From NCBI RefSeq assembly GCF_001010285.1, contig NZ_CP011104.1, forward strand, positions 930,001-994,000: DNA of 64,000 bases, in the 5' to 3' direction. The notes under the pieces are model-generated. The model had not been told where the DNA came from, did not search any database, and was given only the letters and a program-made list of their open reading frames with translations. The position numbers and the translations under genes are program-made. This stretch comes from Photorhabdus thracensis (GTDB lineage Bacteria; Pseudomonadota; Gammaproteobacteria; Enterobacterales; Enterobacteriaceae). Below are positions 27,727-36,566 of this stretch, piece by piece. Every line of letters starts with the position of its first letter. Positions within the stretch are counted from its first letter, which is position 1.

Positions 27727-27746
27727 TATAAAAAGAGATATTGAGA

Positions 27747-28319
27747 TTAGTCGAGACCTTTTGAAGGTGTTTCCCATATTCTGGAAAACCGTTTTACATT
27801 GCTTGCTGTATAAATAACGGTATGGGATATATTCCGGTGGCCGAGATAATCCTGAATAAGGCGTGTATCTCTTCCGAGATCAGCGAGAGCATAACCGCAG
27901 GCATGTCTTAACATATGTGGGTGAGGTGAAATATTAACTAATGCTTGCCTGCCATAACGCTTTAATAAACCATAAACTTGCTGGCGTGAAATAGCGCCTG
28001 ATTTTTGTGATAAAAAGACCCACGATGTATCTGATTCCCTCCACTGTCGCCTGACATTAAACCATTGATTTAAAGCATTAATTTCTTCTGGCACCAGTGG
28101 GTGCGTTGTTGATAATCCTCCTTTTAGTCGTCTTACATGAATAATTCCTGAGTTAAGATCAAGGTCTGATAGCATTAGATTACATAGCTCACTGACTCGA
28201 AACCCATGAATGAAGCACATGAGTATCATGCAGTAATCTCTCTCAGCATGACGACCTTGACGTGCTTTTTCTAAAATCGCATTAATTTCATGTCTGGTTA
28301 AGAATTTACGCTTCTTCAT
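27747..28319 (-). CDS. mrpI: FimB/MrpI-type tyrosine recombinase
   Basis: 190 residues, the short form without an N-terminal arm-binding domain, as in FimB, FimE and MrpI. Catalytic residues can be read: R41 in FRVSEL, K66, the HMLRH box with H135 and R138, H161 in YLGHRNISH and the nucleophile Y170 in VIYT. It is divergent from the fimbrial operon, with an inverted-repeat-bounded segment between them, so it most likely inverts that segment. I favour MrpI because the operon content matches MR/P fimbriae. AT-rich DNA precedes it. Confidence 0.9.
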   Translation of the reverse strand: MKKRKFLTRHEINAILEKARQGRHAERDYCMILMCFIHGFRVSELCNLMLSDLDLNSGIIHVRRLKGGLSTTHPLVPEEINALNQWFNVRRQWRESDTSWVFLSQKSGAISRQQVYGLLKRYGRQALVNISPHPHMLRHACGYALADLGRDTRLIQDYLGHRNISHTVIYTASNVKRFSRIWETPSKGLD

Positions 28320-28554
28320 GAAAATAGTTCCTGTGAAATCAGAGCAGATAGTTATCGGCAGAAAATAATATTAATCTACCGGAATATATCAATTAATAGA
28401 GCTTTTATAAAATTATTAGCTGGCAATTCTATTTATTTAGGACAAAATCTATAAATACCATTTTCAGATAGTCACAAATAGTCATTTTTTAATAGAAAAT
28501 ATCAGCTTGTAAACTTTGTAATTATATATTTGGAAATTATTAGACAACAAAAAG

Positions 28555-28873
28555 AAACTAAACAGAATGCACCAAACTGTTTTATTTGGTTAAAAATACT
28601 AATAAGGCATAATAATTCGGAGTAAAAATTTTAAATTTAGTATTATTTTAAATTAATAATCTAAGTAATTAATTAATATTTGATTGAATTCAGATGAATT
28701 GACTGAGATTTTACAATCTAATTAATATTAGTTACGAGAAATAGTAAAGTATATCCAAGAAAATCTATATATTATAAATAGTTAAATATTGGCAATCTGG
28801 AATTACAATAAATTTGACTTAAGAGGTGGTTTTGTAGGAATATATTTACAGTTTGGTGCATTTTGTTTGGTTT
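28555..28873. promoter_or_regulatory. invertible fimbrial switch with 26-bp inverted repeats
   Basis: Left repeat 28555-28580 and right repeat 28848-28873 are inverted copies with 24 of 26 bases equal; the core AATGCACCAAACTGT is perfect. They bound 267 bp of very AT-rich DNA between the recombinase gene and the first pilin gene. This is the layout of phase-variable switches such as fimS and the mrp element. In the orientation given, a good promoter inside the segment points to the pilin gene. Confidence 0.88.
28699..28728 (+). promoter_or_regulatory. putative fimbrial operon promoter inside the switch
   Basis: TTGACT (28699-28704), 18 bp, TAATAT (28723-28728), near-consensus sigma70 elements directed to mrpA. 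A second possible -35, TTGACT at 28814-28819, has a weaker -10 (GAATAT at 28838). If either is the real promoter the sequenced orientation is phase ON. Confidence 0.55.
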
Positions 28874-29004
28874 TAAAAAATATTAATCCGAAATTTTGAA
28901 ACCCTATTTTGTGCCGGATATCGGGTGCATGGATCGGGAATCCTGCGCTGCTATTTTTTTATGGTTATGGGTATTTTATCCTTAAATTCAAGGAATTAAT
29001 TCAC

Positions 29005-29544
29005 ATGAAATTGAATAAATTGGTTATGGCTCTGGGATTGGGCATGGTTTTGGTCGCGAGTTCTGTAAATGCGGCTAATCCTAGCCAAGGTCACGGAACG
29101 GTAACTTTTACGGGTTCTATCATTGATGCACCTTGTTCCATCACCCCTGAAACAGTTGATCAGGTTGTACCACTGGGTTCTATCTCTAACGTTTCTTTGA
29201 AAAACGGCGGTCGTTCTTCTTCTAAGTCATTCAAAATTTCTTTAGAGAACTGCACAACTGAAACGATAAATACAGTAACAACCACGTTTATCGGCGCCAA
29301 ATCCAGTATCACTGGCGGTGAAGGTCTGCTGGGCATTGAAGGATCGGCTAAAGGCGCAGGCATTGCGATCACCGATGGGGGCGGCAATAAGATTAAACTG
29401 GGTACCCCTTCTCCTGCCGTAGCACTGCATGATGGTAGTAATGATCTGAACTTCGCTGCTTATCTTCAGGGTGATACCGGGCCTGATGCAGTTGTTCCGG
29501 GAGATTTCACCGGCATTGCCAATTTCCAACTGACTTATCAATAA
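29005..29544 (+). CDS. mrpA: major fimbrial subunit, MrpA-like
   Basis: 179 residues from ATG 29005, chosen because a signal peptide (MKLNKLVMALGLGMVLVASS to VNA, cleavage near residue 23) begins there and AAGGA lies upstream. The mature protein starts with GHGTVTFTGSIIDAPCSI, the chaperone-usher pilin donor and first Cys region. The second Cys is in LENCTTE, and the end FTGIANFQLTYQ carries the penultimate-Tyr beta strand. It is the first gene after the invertible promoter and would be the most abundant. A gap of 82 bp to the next gene allows differential expression. Confidence 0.92.
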   Translation: MKLNKLVMALGLGMVLVASSVNAANPSQGHGTVTFTGSIIDAPCSITPETVDQVVPLGSISNVSLKNGGRSSSKSFKISLENCTTETINTVTTTFIGAKSSITGGEGLLGIEGSAKGAGIAITDGGGNKIKLGTPSPAVALHDGSNDLNFAAYLQGDTGPDAVVPGDFTGIANFQLTYQ

Positions 29545-29626
29545 CTCTTTCATGCATGGAAACGCCTACAGGAAGGCAGGTGTTTCCTAATCAAAGATTT
29601 TGAATGAGTTTGGCCGGAGAGAAGTC

Positions 29627-30178
29627 ATGAGCCGATATTCTGCCGTTGTTGTGGTGCCCTGCCTGCTAACGTTTTCCTGCATTGCTGTCGGCGCTGAAGC
29701 GACTGCTACACGAGGAACACAAGGGCATGGTCGCGTTAGCATGCAAGGCGCCATTATTGATACAGCCTGTGCGATTGACGCAGGTAGCCGTGACCAGACG
29801 ATTGAGTTAGCTACGATTCCGGTAAGCCGGATAGTACATGATGGGCAGGGGCCTGTGCGCCCCTTTTCCATCCGCTTGATTAATTGCGTACTGACCTCTG
29901 CCACATTGGATAAGCCTGACTGGCGTCACTTTCAGATGACGTTTGACGGCGTGCCGGATGGGAACAATTTTCGATTGGATGGTGTAACACAAGGTGTCGC
30001 GTTGCAAATTACTGACATATACGGCAATCAGGCATATCCGGGAACGCCATTGCCTGTGGGGGATTTACAGGAAGGGAATATGACTCTTAGTTACGCGATG
30101 CGATTGGTGGGTAATCACCAGTTATTGCAGGCGGGGCAGTATCGAACCACTGTCCGGTTCAGGCTGGATTATCACTAA
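29627..30178 (+). CDS. mrpB: minor fimbrial subunit, MrpB-like
   Basis: 183 residues from ATG 29627 (GGAGAGAAG upstream). The signal peptide covers about the first 25 residues, then QGHGRVSMQGAIIDTACAID follows as in pilins. The second Cys is in IRLINCVLTS, and the end is YRTTVRFRLDYH. Position two in the operon and the sequence fit MrpB, thought to terminate or anchor the rod. The usher gene follows after 19 bp. Confidence 0.88.
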   Translation: MSRYSAVVVVPCLLTFSCIAVGAEATATRGTQGHGRVSMQGAIIDTACAIDAGSRDQTIELATIPVSRIVHDGQGPVRPFSIRLINCVLTSATLDKPDWRHFQMTFDGVPDGNNFRLDGVTQGVALQITDIYGNQAYPGTPLPVGDLQEGNMTLSYAMRLVGNHQLLQAGQYRTTVRFRLDYH

Positions 30179-30197
30179 TCATCGATCAGAGAATGTT

Positions 30198-32753
30198 ATG
30201 GCTTTGTTTTTTGGTTTGACCGCTGAATATGACAGGGTGGTCCCGGTTCGGTGTGTCCTGAAACCTTTTACTGTTTTGGTACTGCTTGCCTTGGTTGGTA
30301 CTCATGTTGCGTATGCGGAAGAAGAAATTGAATTTAATACCGACGTATTGGATGTTCAGGATCGTTCGCGGATTGATTTAAAAGAGTTTTCCCGTGCTGG
30401 TTATATTATGCCGGGGGATTACCAGATGATGATACGCCTGAATAAAAGCGAGCTGTCTGAGATGCCGGTGACTTTTATGGCACCACCGGATGATCCGAAG
30501 GGCAGTGTGGCCTGTCTGCCGCCTGATATGGTGAAGCAGTTGGGACTGCGGGCGGAATGGGAATCAAAGATTAGCTGGTGGAACAATAATCAGTGTCTGG
30601 AAACTAAAACGCTGCCAGGAATGATGGTGCGCGGCGATTTGGGCAGCGATACGTTATATCTGAGTGTGCCGCAAGCTTATCTTGAATACAGCTCATCAGA
30701 TTGGGACCCGCCATCACGTTGGGATGAAGGGATTTTGGGAATGATGTTTGATTATAACGTCAACGCTCAGGTATCTAAGCCGGCGAAGGGAAATGAGAAT
30801 CATAATATCAGCGCCAACGGCACAACCGGAATAAACTTTGGGGCATGGCGTTTGCGGGCAGATTGGCAGTCACAATATAACCACACCACTGGCCGGGAAG
30901 GGAGTACAGAAAGAAACTGGGATTGGAGCCGTTACTACATGTACCGGGCGATACCGCATTGGCAGGCCAAACTGACACTGGGTGAGGATTATCTCAATTC
31001 AGGTATTTTTGACAGCTTTCGTTTTACCGGGGCGAGTCTGGTGACGGATGACAATATGTTACCACCAAACCTGCGTGGTTATGCGCCGGAGGTGACTGGC
31101 GTGGCGAAAACCAATGCCAGAGTGACCATTCGTCAGCAGGGCCGGGTGTTATATGAGACCCAGGTTGCGCCCGGCCCATTCCGTATTCAGGACATCAATG
31201 ATGCGGTCAGCGGCAAACTGGATGTACGGGTAGAAGAACAGGATGGTGGTATACAGGAGTTTCAGGTCGATACAGCGAGCATTCCTTACCTGACCCGTCC
31301 GGGCCGAGTGCAGTACAAACTGGCGGCGGGTAAGCCGACCAATTGGAAGCACCGCAGTGAGGGGAATGGTTTTGGGCTGGGGGAATTTTCCTGGGGGATA
31401 AACAACGGTTGGTCACTGTATGGAGGGCTATTGGGGGCCGGAGATTACAACGCGCTGTCGTTGGGAATAGGGCGTGATCTGATGGCTTTCGGCGCGTTGT
31501 CGTTTGATGTGACAGAATCCCGTGCCCGCTTACCGGATGAGGGTAAAACTTTGACCGGCGGCTCCTATCGTCTCAGTTATTCCAAGCGTTTTGAGGAATA
31601 TGACAGTCAGGTGACGTTTGCAGGTTATCGCTTCTCGGAACGTGACTTCATGAGCATGAGCCAGTATTTGGATCGCCGTTATCACGACGGGGATGCGGAG
31701 AGCAGTAAAGAACTTTATACCATTATGTTGAATAAACAGTTCACGAATTTAGGGATCAGTACTTATCTGAACTACAGCCACCAGACTTACTGGAACCAGT
31801 CGAACAATGATCGCTACAACATATCGGTATCACGCTATTTCGGTATTGGAACCATTAAGAACATTAACCTGAACCTGTCCGCTTATCGTAATAAATATGA
31901 AGGTAAGAATGACGATGGTATGTACCTGACGTTATCCCTGCCGTGGGGGAATTCAGGAACGATCAGTTATAACGCAATGGTCAACCGCAAAGGTAATTCC
32001 AATACGGTAGGTTATTACGACCGGATTAATGAAAACAGCAGCTATCGTTTGGCGGCGGGCACCAGTATTGACGGCAAAGCAGCGGCCAACGGCTATTTAA
32101 CACATTACGGTGATCTTGCCCAACTGACGACAAGTGCGAGTTATCAGGATGGGCGTTATACCTCGGCGGCGCTTGCTGTCCAGGGTGGGATGACTGTCAC
32201 ATCAGAAGGTGCGGCACTGCATCGCATCAATACGCCGGGTACGACGCGTCTGATGGTAGATACCGATGGTGTAGGGGGTGTCCCGGTGAAAGGCTTCGGT
32301 GCGATTACCCATACCAATATGTTCGGTAAGGCGGTGATCTCTGATGTAAACAACTATTACCGCAACAGTGCGAGTATTGATTTGAATAAATTGCCGGACA
32401 ATGTGGAGGCAATACGGTCGGTACAACAAGCGACGCTAACGGAAGGGGCGATTGGTTACCGTAAATTTCAGGTGATATCCGGTGAGAAAGCGATGAGCAT
32501 GATCCGTTTATCGGATGGGAGTACACCTCCGTTTGGGGCCACCGTATTGAATAAGGATAAACGGGAGATCGGTATCGTCAATGATGGTGGGAATACCTAC
32601 CTGAGCGGGATAAATCCGGGGGAGAAACTGGATGTACGCTGGGATGGGGAGTTGCAGTGTGTGATTGAACTGCCGCATGAATTACCAATAGTTGAAGAGA
32701 TGGCCTCGTTATTACTGCTCTGCCAGTTGGCCAGCGGTAATAAACAGCCATAG
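30198..32753 (+). CDS. mrpC: outer membrane fimbrial usher, MrpC-like
   Basis: 851 residues. A signal sequence ends near VAYA, and the N-terminal domain starts IEFNTDVLDVQDRSRIDLKE. The plug and barrel region has YAPEVTGVAKTNARVTIRQQ and YETQVAPGPFRIQDI, which is highly conserved in ushers. The C-terminal domain has TPPFGATVLN and ends with two Cys flanking LLLLCQLASG. It exports and assembles subunits through a 24-strand beta barrel. The length is usual. Confidence 0.96.
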   Translation: MALFFGLTAEYDRVVPVRCVLKPFTVLVLLALVGTHVAYAEEEIEFNTDVLDVQDRSRIDLKEFSRAGYIMPGDYQMMIRLNKSELSEMPVTFMAPPDDPKGSVACLPPDMVKQLGLRAEWESKISWWNNNQCLETKTLPGMMVRGDLGSDTLYLSVPQAYLEYSSSDWDPPSRWDEGILGMMFDYNVNAQVSKPAKGNENHNISANGTTGINFGAWRLRADWQSQYNHTTGREGSTERNWDWSRYYMYRAIPHWQAKLTLGEDYLNSGIFDSFRFTGASLVTDDNMLPPNLRGYAPEVTGVAKTNARVTIRQQGRVLYETQVAPGPFRIQDINDAVSGKLDVRVEEQDGGIQEFQVDTASIPYLTRPGRVQYKLAAGKPTNWKHRSEGNGFGLGEFSWGINNGWSLYGGLLGAGDYNALSLGIGRDLMAFGALSFDVTESRARLPDEGKTLTGGSYRLSYSKRFEEYDSQVTFAGYRFSERDFMSMSQYLDRRYHDGDAESSKELYTIMLNKQFTNLGISTYLNYSHQTYWNQSNNDRYNISVSRYFGIGTIKNINLNLSAYRNKYEGKNDDGMYLTLSLPWGNSGTISYNAMVNRKGNSNTVGYYDRINENSSYRLAAGTSIDGKAAANGYLTHYGDLAQLTTSASYQDGRYTSAALAVQGGMTVTSEGAALHRINTPGTTRLMVDTDGVGGVPVKGFGAITHTNMFGKAVISDVNNYYRNSASIDLNKLPDNVEAIRSVQQATLTEGAIGYRKFQVISGEKAMSMIRLSDGSTPPFGATVLNKDKREIGIVNDGGNTYLSGINPGEKLDVRWDGELQCVIELPHELPIVEEMASLLLLCQLASGNKQP

Positions 32754-32858
32754 TTTCAACTGACAGGCAGCGTGAAAACCTTGTTGCTGTCACCGGAACT
32801 TATCGTGGTGACCCGTAATGACGCTGAAATGACATATTCTGAGAATGAGTAATTGAGC

Positions 32859-33608
32859 ATGAAATTGAAGAAAACAATGAACGCAGTAACGATCGCCGCC
32901 CTGAGTTTGTCAGTGGTCAGTGAGTCAATGGCGGCCATTGCACTGGATCGTACCCGGATAGTGTTTAACGGTGAGGATAAATCCACCAGTATGGATATCA
33001 GCAACCAGAACAAAGAGTTGCCGTATCTGGCTCAAGGCTGGATAGAAGATGAGCAGGGTAACAAAATCAATGGTCCGTTAGTGGTGACACCGCCGGTGCA
33101 ACGAGTGGAGCCGGGGGAGAAAAGCCAGGTGAAAATACAGTCACTGCCAGCAATAGCACAGTTGCCACAGGATCGGGAAAGCCTGTTCTATTTTAATTTG
33201 CGTGAAATTCCGCCGCGCAGCAAGAAACCGAACACATTGCAAATTGCGCTGCAAACTCGGATAAAGCTGTTCTATCGGCCGAAGGCGATTTTTGCCAGTC
33301 GCACTGATCTGGATAACCCGTGGCAGGAGAAGATGACGCTGACACGTCAGGGGGATCAATATCAGGTGAACAACCCGACTCCGTATTACATCACCGTGGT
33401 GGATGCGTCGAATCAGCTTAAAGGGAAGAGCGTGGCGGATTTTAAGCCGTTGATGGTGGCGCCAAAAAGCAGTGCGGTGCTGAGTGGGAGTGCGGGGGCT
33501 TTGGGAAGTGCGCCGGTACTGACCTATATCAATGATTTTGGTGGCCGGCCGCAACTGACGTTTAGCTGTGCAGGAAACCAGTGTCAGGTGGCTGAACGTT
33601 CGTCGTGA
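32859..33608 (+). CDS. mrpD: periplasmic fimbrial chaperone, MrpD-like
   Basis: 249 residues from ATG 32859 (a TTG two codons earlier is less likely). A signal peptide ends near SMAA, and mature ALDRTRIVFNGEDKSTSMDI follows. The FGS/PapD signature LFYFNLREIPP and the subunit-binding residues R in the first strand and K in TRIKLFYRPKA are present. The C-terminal domain ends with QLTFSCAGNQCQV, with a Cys pair. It holds subunits by donor-strand complementation before they reach the usher. Confidence 0.94.
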   Translation: MKLKKTMNAVTIAALSLSVVSESMAAIALDRTRIVFNGEDKSTSMDISNQNKELPYLAQGWIEDEQGNKINGPLVVTPPVQRVEPGEKSQVKIQSLPAIAQLPQDRESLFYFNLREIPPRSKKPNTLQIALQTRIKLFYRPKAIFASRTDLDNPWQEKMTLTRQGDQYQVNNPTPYYITVVDASNQLKGKSVADFKPLMVAPKSSAVLSGSAGALGSAPVLTYINDFGGRPQLTFSCAGNQCQVAERSS

Positions 33609-33632
33609 CGGGCGAAGCCGCGAGGAGCGACG

Positions 33633-33758
33633 ATGAATATAAAACGGGCAGGTCGAGCACTGGCACTGGCGATCTTACTGACGCCGGTGCGAACGTCGGG
33701 AACATTGGGGATCGGGCATTACTGGGCCGTGGTGGATTTTAGGGTGAATTATGACTAA
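33633..33758 (+). pseudogene. mrpE: mrpE-like minor pilin, internally deleted to 41 codons
   Basis: An ATG at 33633 after CGAGGAGCGACG opens a signal-peptide-like start (MNIKRAGRALALAILLTPVR). After only about nine further residues it joins HYWAVVDFRVNYD and a stop, which is the C-terminal strand of a fimbrial subunit. The middle, some 130 residues including both Cys, is missing while the frame is kept. It occupies the mrpE position after the chaperone gene, and its stop overlaps the next start, so the operon still couples through it. Confidence 0.7.
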
Positions 33759-34317
33759 GCCTCTGCGAATAAAAAAGCCGTACTGCGGGCGAAAAAAATT
33801 GATTGTATTACTGCTGGGTTGTTTGCTGAGTCCCGGTGCTCAGGCTGATTTACCGACAAAAAGGGTAAACGTCGCAGCAACGCCGTTTAATAGTCTTTCG
33901 GGTAAAACGCCGGTCAATATATATGGTGTCGTTATCGCTCCTCCACCTTGTGTAATTAATAATGGCAATACTATTGATGTGGATTTTGGTGAAGTGATGA
34001 TTACCCGTATCAATGGGGTTAATTACATGAAGCCGGTTAAGTACACAGTGAAATGTGAAAAAATGCCGGCCAATGCGATGAAGATGATGATATCGGGTAA
34101 CACCGCCAGTTTTGACCGAGCAGTGTTACAAACCAATCATACCGGGCTTGGTATTGCGGTTATTCATAACGGACAGAAATTACCCGTCAATGACTGGATG
34201 AAATTTACCTACCCGGATTTTCCTGAGTTACATGCGGTGCCAGTAAAAAATATGACTGCGGTATTGAAAGGCGGTGGTTTTGGCGCAGCTGCCACGATGA
34301 TGGTTGAATACCAATGA
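33751..34317 (+). CDS. mrpF: minor fimbrial subunit, MrpF-like
   Basis: 188 residues. A basic N-terminus and hydrophobic segment (LIVLLLGCLLSPGAQA) form a signal peptide. The mature part has IYGVVIAPPPCVINNGNTID and a second Cys in KYTVKCEK, and ends GAAATMMVEYQ. It resembles the following protein along its length (PPPCVIN.GN.ID, NGVNY..PV.Y), so the two probably arose by tandem duplication. Its start lies inside the end of the mrpE relic. Confidence 0.82.
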   Translation: MTKPLRIKKPYCGRKKLIVLLLGCLLSPGAQADLPTKRVNVAATPFNSLSGKTPVNIYGVVIAPPPCVINNGNTIDVDFGEVMITRINGVNYMKPVKYTVKCEKMPANAMKMMISGNTASFDRAVLQTNHTGLGIAVIHNGQKLPVNDWMKFTYPDFPELHAVPVKNMTAVLKGGGFGAAATMMVEYQ

Positions 34318-34330
34318 ACAGGAGACACTG

Positions 34331-34822
34331 ATGAAGAATTTGATTTATCGTGCTTTCTGGACGGTTTGCCTGGGATTGATCAGCGTGATACCGGGGCAAG
34401 CGGCAGATAATATGTGGTTTCATGGCACACTGCTTGAACCGCCTCCTTGCGTCATTAATGACGGTAATATGATTGACATCTATTTTGGTCATAACGTTGG
34501 AATACATAAGGTGGATGGGGTGAATTATACCCAGCCAGTAAATTATCAATTGGTGTGTGCGCCTAATGTTTCAGGCTGGAGTTTAGGATTGACGGTGATT
34601 GGCCCACAGACTTCATTTGATGCTGCTGCCTTGAAAACGAATATCACCAATTTAGGTATTCGTCTGACTTTGGATGGTAAAGCATTCATCCTTAACAAGC
34701 GTATTCCGGTGACATCACAGAAACTGCCGGTGATACAGGCTGTGCCAGTGAAAAATCCGGGAAGCACGTTACCGGAAGGGATATTTGAAGTGACGGCGAC
34801 ATTACTGGCGGAATACCAGTGA
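34331..34822 (+). CDS. minor fimbrial subunit, second MrpF-like copy
   Basis: 163 residues from ATG 34331 (CAGGAGACACTG upstream). The signal peptide ends at QAA, mature DNMWFHGTLLEPPPCVINDG, second Cys in YQLVCAPN, end FEVTATLLAEYQ. A tandem paralogue of the gene before it. As a minor adaptor subunit it would sit near the fimbrial tip. It overlaps nothing; the next start is 12 bp on. Confidence 0.82.
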   Translation: MKNLIYRAFWTVCLGLISVIPGQAADNMWFHGTLLEPPPCVINDGNMIDIYFGHNVGIHKVDGVNYTQPVNYQLVCAPNVSGWSLGLTVIGPQTSFDAAALKTNITNLGIRLTLDGKAFILNKRIPVTSQKLPVIQAVPVKNPGSTLPEGIFEVTATLLAEYQ

Positions 34823-34833
34823 AAGGAAAGCCA

Positions 34834-35379
34834 ATGAATTATTTCAAGTTATTCGTGTTGCGCGTTGGTTTTATGATTGTTGCTACTGCGGTTTATTGCA
34901 ATCAGGTGGTACAGGCTGCGGATAATATGCGTTTTTACGGCGCATTGGTTGAAGAACCCTGCACAATTAAACCGGGTGATGAAGATATCCGGCTTGATTT
35001 GGGCACGATTGCTGAAAAATATTTGTATCTGCATGGCCGGACCAATAGTGAACCTTTTCAGCTCCGGCTGTCTGGCTGTGATATGAGTGTGGGGAAATCT
35101 ATCAAACTGACATTCAGTGGGGTAGAAAACAGACAATTGCCGGGTTTATTAGCATTAAGCGCGGGTAGTCAGGCTTCCGGAATTGCCATTGGTATCGAAA
35201 CGGCTGAAGGCAAACGGTTACCGTTGAATAAAGACGGAGATGCCTATCCGCTAAAAGAGAGCGAAAACGTGATTATCCTGAAAGCGTATGTGCAGGCTGA
35301 ACCAACGGCGCTGGCTAACCAGACGATTAAACGGGGCGCGTTTCATGCTATTGCGACATTTAATCTCAACTATGACTAA
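34834..35379 (+). CDS. mrpG: minor fimbrial subunit, MrpG-like
   Basis: 181 residues from ATG 34834 with AAAGGA upstream. A signal peptide runs to VVQA, then DNMRFYGALVEEPCTIKPG, second Cys in RLSGCDMSV, and the pilin ending HAIATFNLNYD. The position before the adhesin gene matches mrpG, the adaptor that joins the tip adhesin to the rod. Confidence 0.85.
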   Translation: MNYFKLFVLRVGFMIVATAVYCNQVVQAADNMRFYGALVEEPCTIKPGDEDIRLDLGTIAEKYLYLHGRTNSEPFQLRLSGCDMSVGKSIKLTFSGVENRQLPGLLALSAGSQASGIAIGIETAEGKRLPLNKDGDAYPLKESENVIILKAYVQAEPTALANQTIKRGAFHAIATFNLNYD

Positions 35380-35415
35380 TCGAATAGTTTTGGTTTTATT
35401 TTATTAGGTAAGTAA

Positions 35416-36231
35416 ATGAAAAAATTATTCTCTGCTTGTCTGGTATTTTTATCGCTGTTCTCATCAGGTGCTGCGGCATCAATATTTTCATATATCACTA
35501 AATCCGAGGGTGTTCCTACAAATGCCTATTATACTTTTGTAATTGAACGTTGGGACCAGGAAAACGATTTTACGCCAAATCCTTGTTATGGTTATTCTGC
35601 ATGTTGGATATCGGTTAACCATCGCCATTTTGCTGATGGTTATTCAGGGCAGCCCTATAGGATATTTAATACTCGCGTGGAAAGATTTAAGACAATGAAA
35701 CAAGTACAGGCGGAGATATTGAAATATACCAGTTTTCCGATCACCGGAGTTGCAAAACATTTTGGTCCTGCTATTCGGTCTCATCAGGAATGTGTCGGGC
35801 TATTTTACGAAACCGATCAAAATGGCTTTCATGGAAGATTGTTGCCTGGATCTTTATGTGGCGTTGCACCACCGCCGATAGGCTTTTGTCAGGTCAGTGA
35901 AGGCTCAGTTGAGCTTGATTACGGTAGTATTGATGAGGCAGAACTAGAAAATGCAACCAAAACGGGAAATATCAATGTGACCTGCAATGTAGATATAAAG
36001 ATTATCGTGATAGCGACGGGCCTTAATGGGGAATTTGTACCTTTGAGAAATGATGGTAGCTTGAAAGCTAAACTGCTATTAAATGATAGAAAAGGTGAAG
36101 ACGGCGTTTCTGTGTTTGTACCGGCTGGAGGAAATGTACCCATTACAGTGAAATCAATTTTACAAAAAAATGGCAGAGTAGAGGCAGGACCTTTCTCAGG
36201 ATCAGGGACAATAATTTTGGCGATGCCATAA
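35416..36231 (+). CDS. mrpH: fimbrial tip adhesin, MrpH-like
   Basis: 271 residues with a signal peptide (cleavage near residue 21). The N-terminal receptor domain has several Cys and the motif VNHRHFADG (H69, H71) and RSHQECVGL (H123). Proteus MrpH is reported to hold zinc with two spaced His and a third more distal one, so these three are likely zinc ligands needed for binding. From about residue 155 a pilin domain follows (FCQVSEGSVELDYG, Cys in INVTCNVD, ending SGTIILAMP). It is about the length of MrpH. Confidence 0.88.
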   Translation: MKKLFSACLVFLSLFSSGAAASIFSYITKSEGVPTNAYYTFVIERWDQENDFTPNPCYGYSACWISVNHRHFADGYSGQPYRIFNTRVERFKTMKQVQAEILKYTSFPITGVAKHFGPAIRSHQECVGLFYETDQNGFHGRLLPGSLCGVAPPPIGFCQVSEGSVELDYGSIDEAELENATKTGNINVTCNVDIKIIVIATGLNGEFVPLRNDGSLKAKLLLNDRKGEDGVSVFVPAGGNVPITVKSILQKNGRVEAGPFSGSGTIILAMP

Positions 36232-36260
36232 AAAGGTGTTTTTTTAATTTAAAGGCTGGG

Positions 36261-36566
36261 ATGAAAATGAAACAAGATCATCTATTAGTAGGGAAGCGTA
36301 TTCAAAAAAGAAGGAAAGAGTTGGGCATGACCGCCGTAAAATTGGCGGAAAAAATAGGTATTAGTCAGCAACAACTTTCACGTTATGAAAGAGGGATAAA
36401 CCGCATTAATTTATCCCATCTAGTGCAGATTGCTTCAATATTGGAGACACCGATAAACTGGTTTTTCCTTGATTGTTGTTATCCTGCAACCAATAACAGC
36501 ATCAATAAATTAACAGACCAATATATTCCTATTGCGGAGGCCACATTGGGTAAATTTGGATGTTAA
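36261..36566 (+). CDS. mrpJ: MrpJ-like HTH regulator
   Basis: 101 residues. The XRE helix-turn-helix covers MTAVKLAEKIGISQQQLSRY with the SQQQLSRYERG recognition helix shared by MrpJ relatives. In Proteus MrpJ, the last gene of the operon, represses flagellar genes when fimbriae are made, so a switch between adhesion and swimming is expected here as well. It may start at either of two in-frame ATGs (36261 or 36267). The segment after it has a hairpin GTGACCG/CGGTCAC at 36619-36638. Confidence 0.88.
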   Translation: MKMKQDHLLVGKRIQKRRKELGMTAVKLAEKIGISQQQLSRYERGINRINLSHLVQIASILETPINWFFLDCCYPATNNSINKLTDQYIPIAEATLGKFGC

